From positions 1 through 34,258 of the forward strand of contig JAPLKA010000129.1 of NCBI GenBank assembly GCA_026388315.1: a stretch of DNA of 34,258 nt. Reading direction: 5' to 3'. Below the pieces are notes generated by a model. The model did not search any database, had not been told where the DNA came from, and was given only the letters and a program-made list of their open reading frames with translations. Positions 15,529 through 23,070 of this stretch are shown here, in pieces. Each line of letters starts with the position of its first letter. Position 1 is the stretch's first letter. The translations under genes and the position numbers were made by a program. The DNA is from Pseudomonadota bacterium. GTDB taxonomy: Bacteria > Desulfobacterota > Syntrophorhabdia > Syntrophorhabdales > Syntrophorhabdaceae.

Positions 15529-17226
15529 ATGAAAATTGAGCCGGTAAGAAAACCCTTTGAATTATGCCCTTTGAATGAACTGCTCGAAAAAAGTGCAAGA
15601 TCATTCCCTTCCCGTATTGCCCTCAGAAAAAGGGAAAAACAGGGGTGGAATGCATATACCTATGGACAATTTATTGATGCCGTAAAGAAGGTTGCGGGAT
15701 TTCTCAGATACAGCGGTTATCAGAAGGGCGATCTTATCGGCATCCTTGGAGATAACTGTCCTGAATGGATCATGTGTTTTATGGCTGTACAATGGATTGG
15801 CGGAATCGCCGTTCCCCTCGACACCCGGGCAAAGGAATTTGAACACAGTCACATAATAACCCACTCCGGCATAAAAGCCTTATTCAGCAATACACGCTAC
15901 CTCGAAGGAATCAAGAACATTAAGCCTCAACTTTTTTTGATATCCATGGATAAAAATAATGCCTATCCCGATCTCCCCGATATTTTCAACAAATTCGATA
16001 GTTATTCTGAACGGGAAGAACTGCATATTAGCGAGACAGCCGTGATTTTTTATACATCAGGAACTACCGGCAATCAAAAGGGGGTTGTTCTATCTCATCG
16101 GAATATTGTATCCGATATAAATTCTATTTATCAATCAGTCATCTTTGACGAAAACGACCGGTTCTTTTCAGTATTACCTATATCCCATGCATATGAAAAT
16201 ACCGCAGGCAACCTTCTTCCGCTCAGCGTTGGTGCATCAATCACCTATTCGCAACCGTTAAAGCCAAGAGAAATGCTTGAAGATATTCAGGATGCCAAAC
16301 CCACAATCATGCTCGCTGTCCCGCTCCTTCTGGAGAAACTTCTCGCGGGTATTCGTAAAAAAATGGACAATGTGCCCCTGCACATCAAGGGCCTTTTGGG
16401 ATTGATCAAGGGGTCTGCCACAATTTTAAATGCATGCCGACAAGGCCTGGGAGGCCGGCTTCTTTACAAAAATATACGGGGAAAGATGGGGTTAGAAAAT
16501 TTGAGGTTCTTTGTCTCAGGAGGCGCAGCACTATCGCCGTGGGTTCAGAAAGGTATGGAAGGATTCGGCTTTGTGGTTTTACAGGGCTATGGACTTACCG
16601 AAGCATCACCCGTTGCTACAGTGAACCCGCCCCATAAGCAAAAAACCGGTAGTGTTGGACCTGCCATTCCTGACACAGAAATAAAAATTATTGATCCAGA
16701 CGCTGAAGGAATAGGAGAGATTGCAATTAAAGGCCCAAATGTCTTTAAAAAATACTATAAAAACGAAGGCGCAACGAAGGATGTCTTTTTGCCCGACGGG
16801 TTTTTCTTGACAGGCGATATCGGCTATATCGACGAAGAAGGCTTCCTCTATATAACAGGCAGGAAAAAATCGGTGATTATTACGCGAAGCGGTCTCAACA
16901 TCTTTCCCGAAGAGATTGAAAGCATTATACTTGAATCACCTTTCGTTGAAGAAATTCTTGTTATAAAAGGACAAAACCGCATCACGGGCGATGAAGAAGC
17001 CCATGCCGTAATCTATCCGAACTTTGATGCAATCGATGAATATTATTCAGATAATAAAACTGTTACCTGGCCAGATGAGCAGTTAAAGATACTCCTGCAG
17101 AGAGAAATCGACGAGAGAAGCAAAAAACTTGCTGATTACAAAAAAATCCGTAGCCTTACCTTACGGAACGAGGAATTCCCCAAAACATCTACAAACAAGA
17201 TTAAACGTTATTTATTCGAAAGTTAA
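15529..17226 (+). CDS. AMP-forming acyl-CoA synthetase (long-chain fatty acid-CoA ligase-like)
   Basis: A 565-aa ANL-superfamily enzyme that activates a carboxylic acid via acyl-adenylate to the CoA thioester. Visible motifs: the phosphate loop YTSGTTGNQKG (about 175-185), GYGLTEASP (about 353-361), TGDIGYIDEEGFLYITGRKKS with the hinge, NIFPEEIE, and the C-terminal lysine region KTSTNKIKR. The layout is that of long-chain fatty acyl-CoA or acyl-ACP synthetases. Start ATG 15529 has only a weak GGTGA site. It sits 26 bases after the DsrE-like gene and may be read through from the dsr operon, but a link to sulfur metabolism is not evident; fatty or aromatic acid activation is plausible. Confidence 0.85.
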   Translation: MKIEPVRKPFELCPLNELLEKSARSFPSRIALRKREKQGWNAYTYGQFIDAVKKVAGFLRYSGYQKGDLIGILGDNCPEWIMCFMAVQWIGGIAVPLDTRAKEFEHSHIITHSGIKALFSNTRYLEGIKNIKPQLFLISMDKNNAYPDLPDIFNKFDSYSEREELHISETAVIFYTSGTTGNQKGVVLSHRNIVSDINSIYQSVIFDENDRFFSVLPISHAYENTAGNLLPLSVGASITYSQPLKPREMLEDIQDAKPTIMLAVPLLLEKLLAGIRKKMDNVPLHIKGLLGLIKGSATILNACRQGLGGRLLYKNIRGKMGLENLRFFVSGGAALSPWVQKGMEGFGFVVLQGYGLTEASPVATVNPPHKQKTGSVGPAIPDTEIKIIDPDAEGIGEIAIKGPNVFKKYYKNEGATKDVFLPDGFFLTGDIGYIDEEGFLYITGRKKSVIITRSGLNIFPEEIESIILESPFVEEILVIKGQNRITGDEEAHAVIYPNFDAIDEYYSDNKTVTWPDEQLKILLQREIDERSKKLADYKKIRSLTLRNEEFPKTSTNKIKRYLFES

Positions 17227-17284
17227 AACTGAAATTTAAAATTTCATTGTTATAGGGCGGGTTTCTGGTATATCATGAATCCAC

Positions 17285-18106
17285 ATGATGCATGCTATCA
17301 AGACACGCCTGAAAATATTACTCATTGTCTTCTTTTCTCTCATTGTCGCCGGCACAATCGGTTTTATGGCAATTGAAGACAGATCTCTCCTTGATGCAGC
17401 CTATTACGTCATTGTAACTGTGGCTACGGTGGGATATGGAGACATTCACCCTGTAACGCCGGCAGGTAAACTATTCGCAATTGTCCTGATTATAACGGGT
17501 GTAGGTATTTTTCTGGGCGTTATTGCAAATGTCACGGAAATCATGCTCGCCAAAAGAGAGATTGAAAGCCGCATGGAGAAGCTTAACATGGTCATTGGCG
17601 TCTTTTTCAGTGAGGTGGGAATGAAGCTTTTATCCACCTTCACCGGCTATGACCCCAATTTCGAGAAGATACGGGAAGAACTGGTCGTGAAGGCAACATG
17701 GACTGATGAAAATTTTTTGGCTGTCAGCAAGGACCTCAAAAATTATGACTATAGTGTCGATATCCATCTTGTTGACCTTGAAGGCATGAGAACATTTCTC
17801 CTCGATAAAAGGGGGTTTTTATTGGGCTTGCTGGAAAATCCTGTACTGCTGGAACACCAGTCTTTTACAGACTTGCTCAGGGCAGTATTCCATGTTCTTG
17901 AAGAACTTTCTTCCAGAGATAATTTAACGGATCTCCCGGAAAGTGACAAAACGCACCTGGCAGGTGATATCAAAAGGGCTTATAATTTTCTCATTAACGA
18001 ATGGCTCGATTACATGCAGTATCTGAAAAACAATTACCCGTACCTCTTTTCTCTCGCCATGCGAACCAACCCCTTTGACCACAGCGCCTCCATTATCATT
18101 AAGTAA
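17285..18106 (+). CDS. Two-helix potassium channel with unidentified cytoplasmic domain
   Basis: Residues 8-28 and about 62-85 are membrane helices flanking a pore loop with the potassium filter TVGYGD (48-53). This is the two-helix Ion_trans_2 pore found in KcsA- and MthK-like channels. Residues about 90-273 are a soluble domain that lacks the Gly-rich Rossmann motif of RCK/TrkA_N domains; I do not recognise it. The ATG at 17285 or the adjacent ATG at 17288 starts the gene, without an obvious ribosome site. It stands 58 bases after the acyl-CoA synthetase gene and ahead of the palindromic intergenic block. Confidence 0.82.
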   Translation: MMHAIKTRLKILLIVFFSLIVAGTIGFMAIEDRSLLDAAYYVIVTVATVGYGDIHPVTPAGKLFAIVLIITGVGIFLGVIANVTEIMLAKREIESRMEKLNMVIGVFFSEVGMKLLSTFTGYDPNFEKIREELVVKATWTDENFLAVSKDLKNYDYSVDIHLVDLEGMRTFLLDKRGFLLGLLENPVLLEHQSFTDLLRAVFHVLEELSSRDNLTDLPESDKTHLAGDIKRAYNFLINEWLDYMQYLKNNYPYLFSLAMRTNPFDHSASIIIK

Positions 18107-18183
18107 TAAACGGTCGTTCCGTATTGGCCTTTCTTATGTACACAACGCAAAGCTCACCCATCAACTTTGGTGTCCACTAAAAG

Positions 18184-18547
18184 GGGCCTGTTGCCCAAAT
18201 ATACATATAACAATAATAATGGAATATGAGCAGGAAGAACTTTGCAGCTCCTTCGTCGCTGGAACCCGTTTCGCGAGTCGCGCCTTCGAGCATTTTTGGG
18301 TACCCACTCGGCGAGAATAAACGCCCCGAAGGGCAATGTTGCTCGACAATGCTCGCAATGAAACCGTACGCATGTCTGAGTCCCGTTATTTCGGGACGAA
18401 TTTGCGAAATTGAGTGAAATTCGAGCCTCGGGTACCCGCTTGCGGGTGCGGTAAAAAGCGCAGCGAAGCAGGGAGCGTAAGGTTTAATTGCGAACACGGT
18501 GAGCAACAACAGTGTTCCTGCGAAAACAATGTTTGGGCAACAGGCCC
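18184..18547. repeat. Element bounded by 16-bp perfect inverted repeats
   Basis: The left arm GGGCCTGTTGCCCAAA (18184-18199) is the exact reverse complement of the right arm at 18532-18547, enclosing 332 bases. Each arm can itself fold into a small GGGC/GCCC hairpin. There is no transposase frame inside, so a MITE-like or non-autonomous element, or a large structured transcript, are the options. Confidence 0.55.
18433..18447. repeat. Short perfect palindrome module, copy 2
   Basis: TACCCGCTTGCGGGT, identical to 125-139. Here it lies inside the inverted-repeat-bounded element. Confidence 0.7.
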
Positions 18548-18636
18548 AAAGCATCTTACATCACATAAACAGGGTCAATATCAGCTCCGGCTTGACTCTT
18601 GTGTTGAAAAAATCAGACCACTCTTAAAAGTAAAAA

Positions 18637-18645
18637 TGCTATAAT
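18637..18645 (+). promoter_or_regulatory. Extended -10 promoter for the glutaredoxin/FTR operon
   Basis: TGCTATAAT is a perfect extended -10 element (TGnTATAAT) 37 bases before the glutaredoxin start. No good -35 is placed 17 bases upstream, which extended -10 promoters do not need. Confidence 0.55.
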
Positions 18646-18682
18646 AGCGAGGGAAGAGTAAAAATCATGAGGAGGGCTATTT

Positions 18683-18964
18683 ATGATAATGAAGCATATT
18701 GACGGAGACGACAAAGTAAAATTGTCTCTGTATACTCTGAGCACCTGCATCTGGTGCAAAATGACGAAAAAGCTTCTCAGCGATCTCGGTGTAGGTTACG
18801 ACTATGTGGACATGGACAGCCTCGAAGGGGAAGAGAAGGAAAAAACCCTGGAAGACCTGAAGCGCTGGAATCCGAGATGCTCATTCCCTTCCCTCGTAAT
18901 CAATAATGAAACATGCATAGTCGGTTATGATGATAAAAGGATCAAGGAAGCGATGGGACGATGA
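18683..18964 (+). CDS. Glutaredoxin-like thiol-disulfide protein
   Basis: A 93-aa thioredoxin-fold protein with the redox pair Cys22-Cys25 (CIWC), the cis-proline Pro69 in SFPSLVIN and a GYDDKR C-terminal motif, as in NrdH/glutaredoxin-like proteins. GGAGGG upstream supports ATG 18683. Its stop overlaps the next start by four bases (ATGA), coupling it to the FTR-like gene, so it is probably the disulfide protein that this reductase reduces, in place of a classical thioredoxin. Confidence 0.85.
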   Translation: MIMKHIDGDDKVKLSLYTLSTCIWCKMTKKLLSDLGVGYDYVDMDSLEGEEKEKTLEDLKRWNPRCSFPSLVINNETCIVGYDDKRIKEAMGR

Positions 18965-19473
18965 TTCACGAAAACGAAATTGACCCAAAAGATGTCGATA
19001 CGCTCTACGAAAAACTATCAAAAGACGCCGGATCATCAGGATACTACCTCAACCCTGACATAGAATTTACAAAAGCGCTTATCAGCGGTCTCATTACCAA
19101 CCAGAAAAGGTATGGATATTCTTCATGTCCATGCAGGCTTGCCGCTGGAAATAAAGCAGACGACCTCGACATTATATGCCCCTGTGATTACAGGGACCAG
19201 GACCTCAACGAATACGGCGCCTGTTATTGTGCCCTCTATGTTTCTAAGGCGGTTGTCGGCGGGGAGAGGAAAGTCTCTCCCATCCCAGAGAGGAGACCAC
19301 CAATAGAAGAGAGGAAAAAGGGCAAAGCGAATAATCCTAAGGGTGTTAACCCCTCTCTATCCTATCCTGTCTGGAGATGCAAGGTATGCGGATACTTATG
19401 TGCCAGAGAAAATCCTCCTGAGGTGTGTCCCATATGCAAGGCAAAACAGGAAAGATTCGAGAGGTTCATATAA
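18961..19473 (+). CDS. Ferredoxin:thioredoxin reductase catalytic-chain-like protein fused to rubredoxin
   Basis: Residues 1-105 match the catalytic beta chain of ferredoxin:thioredoxin reductase, with the six cysteines as CPC (56,58), CPC (73,75) and CYC (88,90), which hold a [4Fe-4S] cluster next to an active disulfide. The plant enzyme has CHC in the last motif; here the histidine is Tyr89. Residues ~136-170 are a rubredoxin-like domain with CxxC pairs at Cys140/143 and Cys156/159. The middle (~101-135) is a charged, proline-rich linker. With the glutaredoxin it forms a two-gene electron route from ferredoxin or rubredoxin to protein disulfides. Confidence 0.85.
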   Translation: MIHENEIDPKDVDTLYEKLSKDAGSSGYYLNPDIEFTKALISGLITNQKRYGYSSCPCRLAAGNKADDLDIICPCDYRDQDLNEYGACYCALYVSKAVVGGERKVSPIPERRPPIEERKKGKANNPKGVNPSLSYPVWRCKVCGYLCARENPPEVCPICKAKQERFERFI

Positions 19474-19504
19474 ACACTGGGTTACCGCAACACAACAACT
19501 GATT

Positions 19505-20029
19505 ATGAGCTTACAGGACAAAATAAAACAAAAGAAAAAGGCAATCTCCGAGAGATGTTTTAACCTCATTGCCGGCACCTACCCTCCCGCAACATCTCAA
19601 CTATTAAAACGGGAAAAAGACAGATTTTTAAATCCAGTTGGATATACCATACAAAATGAAATAGAGACCATTTTCGACGAGCTTACAGGGGAAATGAATT
19701 CAAACAAATTACATACGGCGCTCGAAAGCATCATTAAGATAAGAGCGGTTCAGGATTTTACTCCATCTGAAGCCATTGGGTTCGTTTTTCTCCTCAAGGA
19801 GGCGGTAAGGGAAGAAACGACGAAAGACAGGTTTCAAGGGGTCAGGGGTCAGGGGTCAGGGGTCAAAGATAATGAGGCAGAAATATTTGAAGAATTGCTT
19901 GAGTTTGAACAGAGAATAGACAGAATTGCATTGATGGCCTTTGATATATATATGGAGTGCCGCGAAAAAATATATGAAATAAAGACTAAAGAAATAGAAC
20001 TAAGAGTGAAGGTAAATTATGGAAAATAA
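19505..20029 (+). CDS. RsbRD_N-domain protein of the dsr-associated type
   Basis: The phrases YPPATSQLLKREKDRF, NPVGYTI and IRAVQDFTPSEAIGFVFLLKEAVREE are the signature of the RsbRD N-terminal domain, a globin-like sensor fold; I recall such genes beside dsrMKJOP in sulfate reducers. Function is unknown; a redox or partner sensor is inferred. The frame extends upstream to 19343 but overlaps the FTR gene, so ATG 19505 (174 aa) is preferred; there is no clear ribosome site. Residues ~110-121 are encoded by four AGGGGTC repeats, an apparent insertion between the domain and the C-terminal helix EFEQRIDRIALMAFDIYMEC. It overlaps the next gene by 11 bases. Confidence 0.72.
   Translation: MSLQDKIKQKKKAISERCFNLIAGTYPPATSQLLKREKDRFLNPVGYTIQNEIETIFDELTGEMNSNKLHTALESIIKIRAVQDFTPSEAIGFVFLLKEAVREETTKDRFQGVRGQGSGVKDNEAEIFEELLEFEQRIDRIALMAFDIYMECREKIYEIKTKEIELRVKVNYGK
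19837..19864 (+). repeat. Four AGGGGTC heptamers inside a coding sequence
   Basis: Four exact tandem copies (19837-19843, 19844-19850, 19851-19857, 19858-19864) lie within the RsbRD_N gene. Because the unit is 7 bases, gain or loss of one copy would shift the frame. Related GGGGTC-type units occur at 12472-12495 and, on the other strand, at 20908-20955. Confidence 0.85.
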
Positions 20030-20891
20030 AAACTCAACACGCAACACGCAACACTCAAAACAGATTCTCGGCCTTGTCGGTTCTCCCCGCAAACTCGGCA
20101 ATTGTGAGGTATTTATCAAAGAGATATCCAGCAAAATAGAGGTTCCTCATGAGCTGAACCTCATAAGGTTGCCTTCACTGAATATACTCCCCTGCCATGC
20201 CTGTTATGGGTGTATCATGGGAAACCCATGTCCGAATAAAGACGATATGGATTTTCTGCTGGAATCAATCACACGATCCGATGCAATCCTTGTTGCTACA
20301 CCGGTCTATTATCTCGGCGCTCACAGCATCTTTAAAAGGATACTCGACAGGGGATTCCTTTTTTACAATTATATTGAAAAAACCTACAATAAACCTTGCA
20401 TTCTTATAAATATTTACGGCATTGAAGACAGAATAGGCATCTCTCCGCAAACGCTGATGACCTTCGCATCATTCCTCTGTTTAAACATTAAAGAAAGCGC
20501 GAACATTAAAGCAGCTCTTCCAGGCGAAATTCTGATGGACACAGGGAACAGGCAAAAGGCAGAAACATTGGCCGGAATGTTGTTTTCCGATAAAGAGGTA
20601 AAGAGTAAATCCGGTTGCCCTTATTGCGGGTGCGACATTGTAAGAATAGAAAAAGAAAGATTCATTTGCACATTGTGTCACAGTCATTTTTTCGTGGACA
20701 ATCAGGGAAGTAGATTTAAAATAAAAGACGGGGGTATATTAGGACCCCCTGAACATATGAACACCCACAGGGAATGGCTGAAGGGGATGAAAAACAGGTT
20801 TCTTGAAAAAAGGAAGGAAATACTTAAAAATTCCATTCCCTACAAAGACATGGGTAAATGGATCGAACCAAACAAAAGCAGTAAGGAGTAA
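20019..20891 (+). CDS. Iron-sulfur flavoprotein-like NADPH:FMN reductase with zinc ribbon
   Basis: Residues ~14-190 are a flavodoxin-like FMN domain starting with ILGLVGSPRKLGNCE and containing the cluster motif Cys59, 62, 65, 71 (CHACYGCIMGNPC), as in archaeal-type iron-sulfur flavoproteins, and VATPVYYLGAHSIFKRILDR. Residues ~200-230 add a zinc ribbon (CPYC ... CTLC). It is expected to move electrons between reduced ferredoxin or rubredoxin and an unknown acceptor in the cytoplasm. The first 13 residues come from CAACACG heptamer repeats, so the true original start may have been replaced; ATG 20019 overlaps the previous gene by 11 bases. Confidence 0.82.
   Translation: MENKNSTRNTQHSKQILGLVGSPRKLGNCEVFIKEISSKIEVPHELNLIRLPSLNILPCHACYGCIMGNPCPNKDDMDFLLESITRSDAILVATPVYYLGAHSIFKRILDRGFLFYNYIEKTYNKPCILINIYGIEDRIGISPQTLMTFASFLCLNIKESANIKAALPGEILMDTGNRQKAETLAGMLFSDKEVKSKSGCPYCGCDIVRIEKERFICTLCHSHFFVDNQGSRFKIKDGGILGPPEHMNTHREWLKGMKNRFLEKRKEILKNSIPYKDMGKWIEPNKSSKE
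20035..20062 (+). repeat. CAACACG-type heptamers at the start of a gene
   Basis: CAACACG twice (20035-20041, 20042-20048), then the variants CAACACT (20049-20055) and CAAAACA (20056-20062). They encode the NSTRNTQHSK-like N-terminal stretch of the flavoprotein and would change its frame if a copy were lost. Confidence 0.75.
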
Positions 20892-20907
20892 GGAATGAGG
20901 AGTTAAA

Positions 20908-20961
20908 AACCCTTGACCCCTCGAACCCTTGACCCCTCGAACCCTTGACCCCTCGAACCCT
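20908..20961. repeat. 16-base tandem repeat between convergent genes
   Basis: AACCCTTGACCCCTCG occurs three times exactly (20908-20923, 20924-20939, 20940-20955), followed by a partial copy and a run of seven T (20963-20969). It lies between the stop codons of the flavoprotein gene and the convergent CBS gene. The strand is C-rich with few G, so no strong hairpin is visible despite the T-run. Confidence 0.85.
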
Positions 20962-20974
20962 GTTTTTTTGTCTG

Positions 20975-21616
20975 CTACGCTGTATATTCCCTTAAATCAA
21001 CTGTGTAACCGAGGTCTCTTAACTCTTTCATGATGGAGGTTGCGTCATCCGTTTCAAGATGCAGCACAAGGTCAAATTTGTCCTGATCTGGTGGAATCCA
21101 GAATGTTTTTACCTTTAAGCCTGCTTTGATTATTACATCCATAACCTTATGAGATTCTTCTCTTGCTCCGGCGCCATAAACAATGATACGTGTACCGGTG
21201 GCTCCAATCCCCAAAAGCGGGTAGAGTATTTTATTGAAGGCGTCCGTTGAGGATATTATGCCTATAAGCCTGTCCCCTTCAACCACAGGGAGACAGCCAA
21301 CCTTATTCTTTTGTGCTATAGCCACTGCTTTCTCGATAGTCGTGTCCGGTGAAACAGTCAAAACATTCGTTTTCATAATTTCTTTTACGGTAAGTTTTGA
21401 CATGAGATAAAAAAGCTGTCTCTGGTTTGCTGGTGTCGCTGTAGAAGGGCTCGCTTTCAGAATATCATCTTTTGTGATCAGTCCAACTAACATCCCCTTG
21501 TCAACAACCGGTAATCTGCCGATCCCGTGAAACACCATAATTCTCTCCGCATCAAGCGCATAAGTATCGCTGGAAACTGTAACTACATTGTAAACCATTA
21601 TGTCTTTTACTAACAT
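20975..21616 (-). CDS. Tandem-CBS-domain protein with ACT-like tail
   Basis: Two CBS domains (about residues 5-60 and 78-135) with the usual phrases VKDIMVYNVVTVS and VKEIMKTNVLTVS form a Bateman module that binds adenine nucleotides or SAM. Residues ~140-213 look like an ACT-type regulatory fold, as in AcuB-like proteins. Effector and partner are unknown. It is the most downstream gene of the minus-strand block but has its own promoter in the 70-base gap after the YacP-like gene. Confidence 0.8.
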   Translation of the reverse strand: MLVKDIMVYNVVTVSSDTYALDAERIMVFHGIGRLPVVDKGMLVGLITKDDILKASPSTATPANQRQLFYLMSKLTVKEIMKTNVLTVSPDTTIEKAVAIAQKNKVGCLPVVEGDRLIGIISSTDAFNKILYPLLGIGATGTRIIVYGAGAREESHKVMDVIIKAGLKVKTFWIPPDQDKFDLVLHLETDDATSIMKELRDLGYTVDLREYTA

Positions 21617-21649
21617 GATTCCCTCTCATTTATTTATTTTTTTGGTAAA

Positions 21650-21678
21650 TATTTAGATTTTTTTTCCTTTGGTGTCAA
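21650..21678 (-). promoter_or_regulatory. Putative promoter for the CBS-domain gene
   Basis: A perfect TTGACA on the minus strand (21678-21673) is followed after 17 bases by the weaker TAAATA (21655-21650). It lies between the YacP-like gene and the CBS gene. Confidence 0.42.
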
Positions 21679-21686
21679 GATGTTTA

Positions 21687-22193
21687 TTAAATTTTACTGA
21701 TAACCTTTGACGCTTTCCTCAATTTCTTCGGGAGTTTTCTCGGGTTACCTTTTTTCCTGACAGAATATGCCTCTTCCTCGACCGCTTCTTCATCCTTGCT
21801 GATACCCACTTGAAAAATCATCATTTCCAGTTTGGCCGGTACAACAAAGGCAACCCCGTATCTTTTTGCCTCATCAATTATAGCACGATCAGAGGTTACT
21901 ATGACCATACCTGCCTTCTTCTCGCGTATCCACCCTATCATGACATCGTCAGCAGTCTCATTCTCCCTCGAATATACAACGTCAATACCCTTATAATTCT
22001 CTCTTTGCCTTCCAGTGGAAAAGCTATTGTAGGCGTCAAAAACAACGGTTATTCTCATACCTTTTTGTTTCTTATATTGAACAAATTTATCCAGGAAAAC
22101 CCTCCGGATCATATCCATATTTGTATCAGCCGGTATACTTGAAGACCTTATTCTGTGTATATAATTATATCCATCGATGATTATGTGAGGCAT
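21687..22193 (-). CDS. YacP-like NYN/PIN-domain RNase
   Basis: A 168-aa protein of the YacP/Rae1 NYN family: it begins [10 protein letters not shown] and carries the acidic residues of the nuclease core (Asp in [19 protein letters not shown] and TSDRAI). B. subtilis Rae1 is a ribosome-associated mRNA endonuclease; other homologues are uncharacterised. The C-terminus is basic ([17 protein letters not shown]), suggesting RNA contact. The start overlaps the nusB end by 13 bases. Confidence 0.85.
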   Translation of the reverse strand: MPHIIIDGYNYIHRIRSSSIPADTNMDMIRRVFLDKFVQYKKQKGMRITVVFDAYNSFSTGRQRENYKGIDVVYSRENETADDVMIGWIREKKAGMVIVTSDRAIIDEAKRYGVAFVVPAKLEMMIFQVGISKDEEAVEEEAYSVRKKGNPRKLPKKLRKASKVISKI

Positions 22194-22600
22194 GGCTTCT
22201 TATAATAGTCCTTAAAAACCCTATCCAGAACACCGTTGATAAAATTTCCGGAGTCTTCATTTCCATACTTTTTTGCCAGCTCTATCGCTTCATCAATGGC
22301 AACTTTGGGAGGAACATCATCAGAGAACAGCATCTCATAAATACCGATTCTCAAAATGTTTTTATCAACAAAGGCGATTCTGTTGATCTTCCAATGCTCA
22401 CTGGCATCCTGAATATATGTGTCTATAATTTCCCTATCCTTTTTGACGCCAAGCATCAACGATTCGGCATAATCGACTACATCCTGCTGATAGGGAAAGA
22501 TATTGCAGTAATTTTCTAATGCAAGCTCTGGATTTGAACTGTTGGTTTCTAACTGATACAGCATCCTCAAAGCTAATTCCCTGGATTTTCTTCTGCGCAC
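22181..22600 (-). CDS. nusB: Transcription antitermination factor NusB
   Basis: The 139-aa all-helical protein begins [17 protein letters not shown] and contains the family phrases [14 protein letters not shown] and [30 protein letters not shown]. NusB with NusE (S10) binds boxA RNA and promotes rRNA antitermination. Its gene overlaps the ribH end by 28 bases; the ribH-nusB pairing is common in bacteria. Confidence 0.95.
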   Translation of the reverse strand: MRRRKSRELALRMLYQLETNSSNPELALENYCNIFPYQQDVVDYAESLMLGVKKDREIIDTYIQDASEHWKINRIAFVDKNILRIGIYEMLFSDDVPPKVAIDEAIELAKKYGNEDSGNFINGVLDRVFKDYYKKPCLT

Positions 22601-23061
22601 AAAGCATTATCCTTTATAAGATTCACCATCTCAATGGCGGTAATGGCTGCATCATATCCTTTATTCCCGGACTTTGTACCGGCCCTTTCTATTGCCTGTT
22701 CAATATTTTCGCTGGTTATAATGCCAAATGCAACAGGCTTATCAAACTCAAGGGAAACCTGGGCTATACCTTTGGCAACCTCTGATGCAACATAATGGAA
22801 ATGAGATGTTGCGCCTTTTATAACAGTGCCGAGACAAATAACAGCATCAATATCCTTTTTCTTAGCGAGTAACTTTGCCATAAGCGGTATTTCGAATGAG
22901 CCTGGAATCTTGTATATATCAATCTTTTTTTCATCGGCGCCATGTCTTTTTAAGGCATCGAGCGCGCCTTCAAGAAGCCTTTCCGTGATAAAGCTATTAA
23001 ATCTGCTCACCACAATGGCAAATTTAAATCCCTTTGCATTAAGCTTGCCTTCTCTTATCAT
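22573..23061 (-). CDS. ribH: 6,7-dimethyl-8-ribityllumazine synthase
   Basis: The 162-aa protein shows the lumazine synthase motifs [10 protein letters not shown], the PGSFEIP loop, [16 protein letters not shown] with the catalytic His, and [13 protein letters not shown]. It condenses the ribitylaminopyrimidine with dihydroxybutanone phosphate, the penultimate step of riboflavin synthesis, in a capsid-like cytoplasmic assembly. It follows ribBA by nine bases. Confidence 0.97.
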   Translation of the reverse strand: MIREGKLNAKGFKFAIVVSRFNSFITERLLEGALDALKRHGADEKKIDIYKIPGSFEIPLMAKLLAKKKDIDAVICLGTVIKGATSHFHYVASEVAKGIAQVSLEFDKPVAFGIITSENIEQAIERAGTKSGNKGYDAAITAIEMVNLIKDNALCAEENPGN

Positions 23062-23070
23062 ATATGCTCC

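Larger units (their letters stand above)
18107..18682. other. Long intergenic block rich in palindromes
   Basis: This 576-base stretch between the potassium channel and glutaredoxin genes contains no credible gene: the frames that stay open have odd composition and no ribosome sites. It holds a 16-bp inverted repeat enclosing a run of small palindromes, including CGCGAGTCGCG, GCCCCGAAGGGC, GTCCCG/CGGGAC, GAATTT/AAATTC and ACCCGC/GCGGGT, and then the promoter of the downstream operon. At 18171-18180 TGTCCACTAA recalls some insertion-sequence ends, but no transposase is present. Confidence 0.6.

Noticed and set aside
18171-18186. Insertion sequence end recalled by TGTCCACTAAAA
   Set aside because: The resemblance is short, there is no matching second end or transposase, and target duplication is not visible.
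18177-18554. 125-residue open frame on the minus strand, and similar frames on the plus strand, in the palindromic block
   Set aside because: The frame begins and ends in the inverted-repeat arms, has no ribosome site, and its residues follow the palindromes rather than any protein pattern.
20908-20961. Possible CRISPR array in the regular 16-base repeats
   Set aside because: The units are directly adjacent with no spacers, and no cas genes are present.
20956-20970. Rho-independent terminator after the flavoprotein gene
   Set aside because: A T-run is present, but the C-rich repeat upstream cannot form a stable hairpin with itself.
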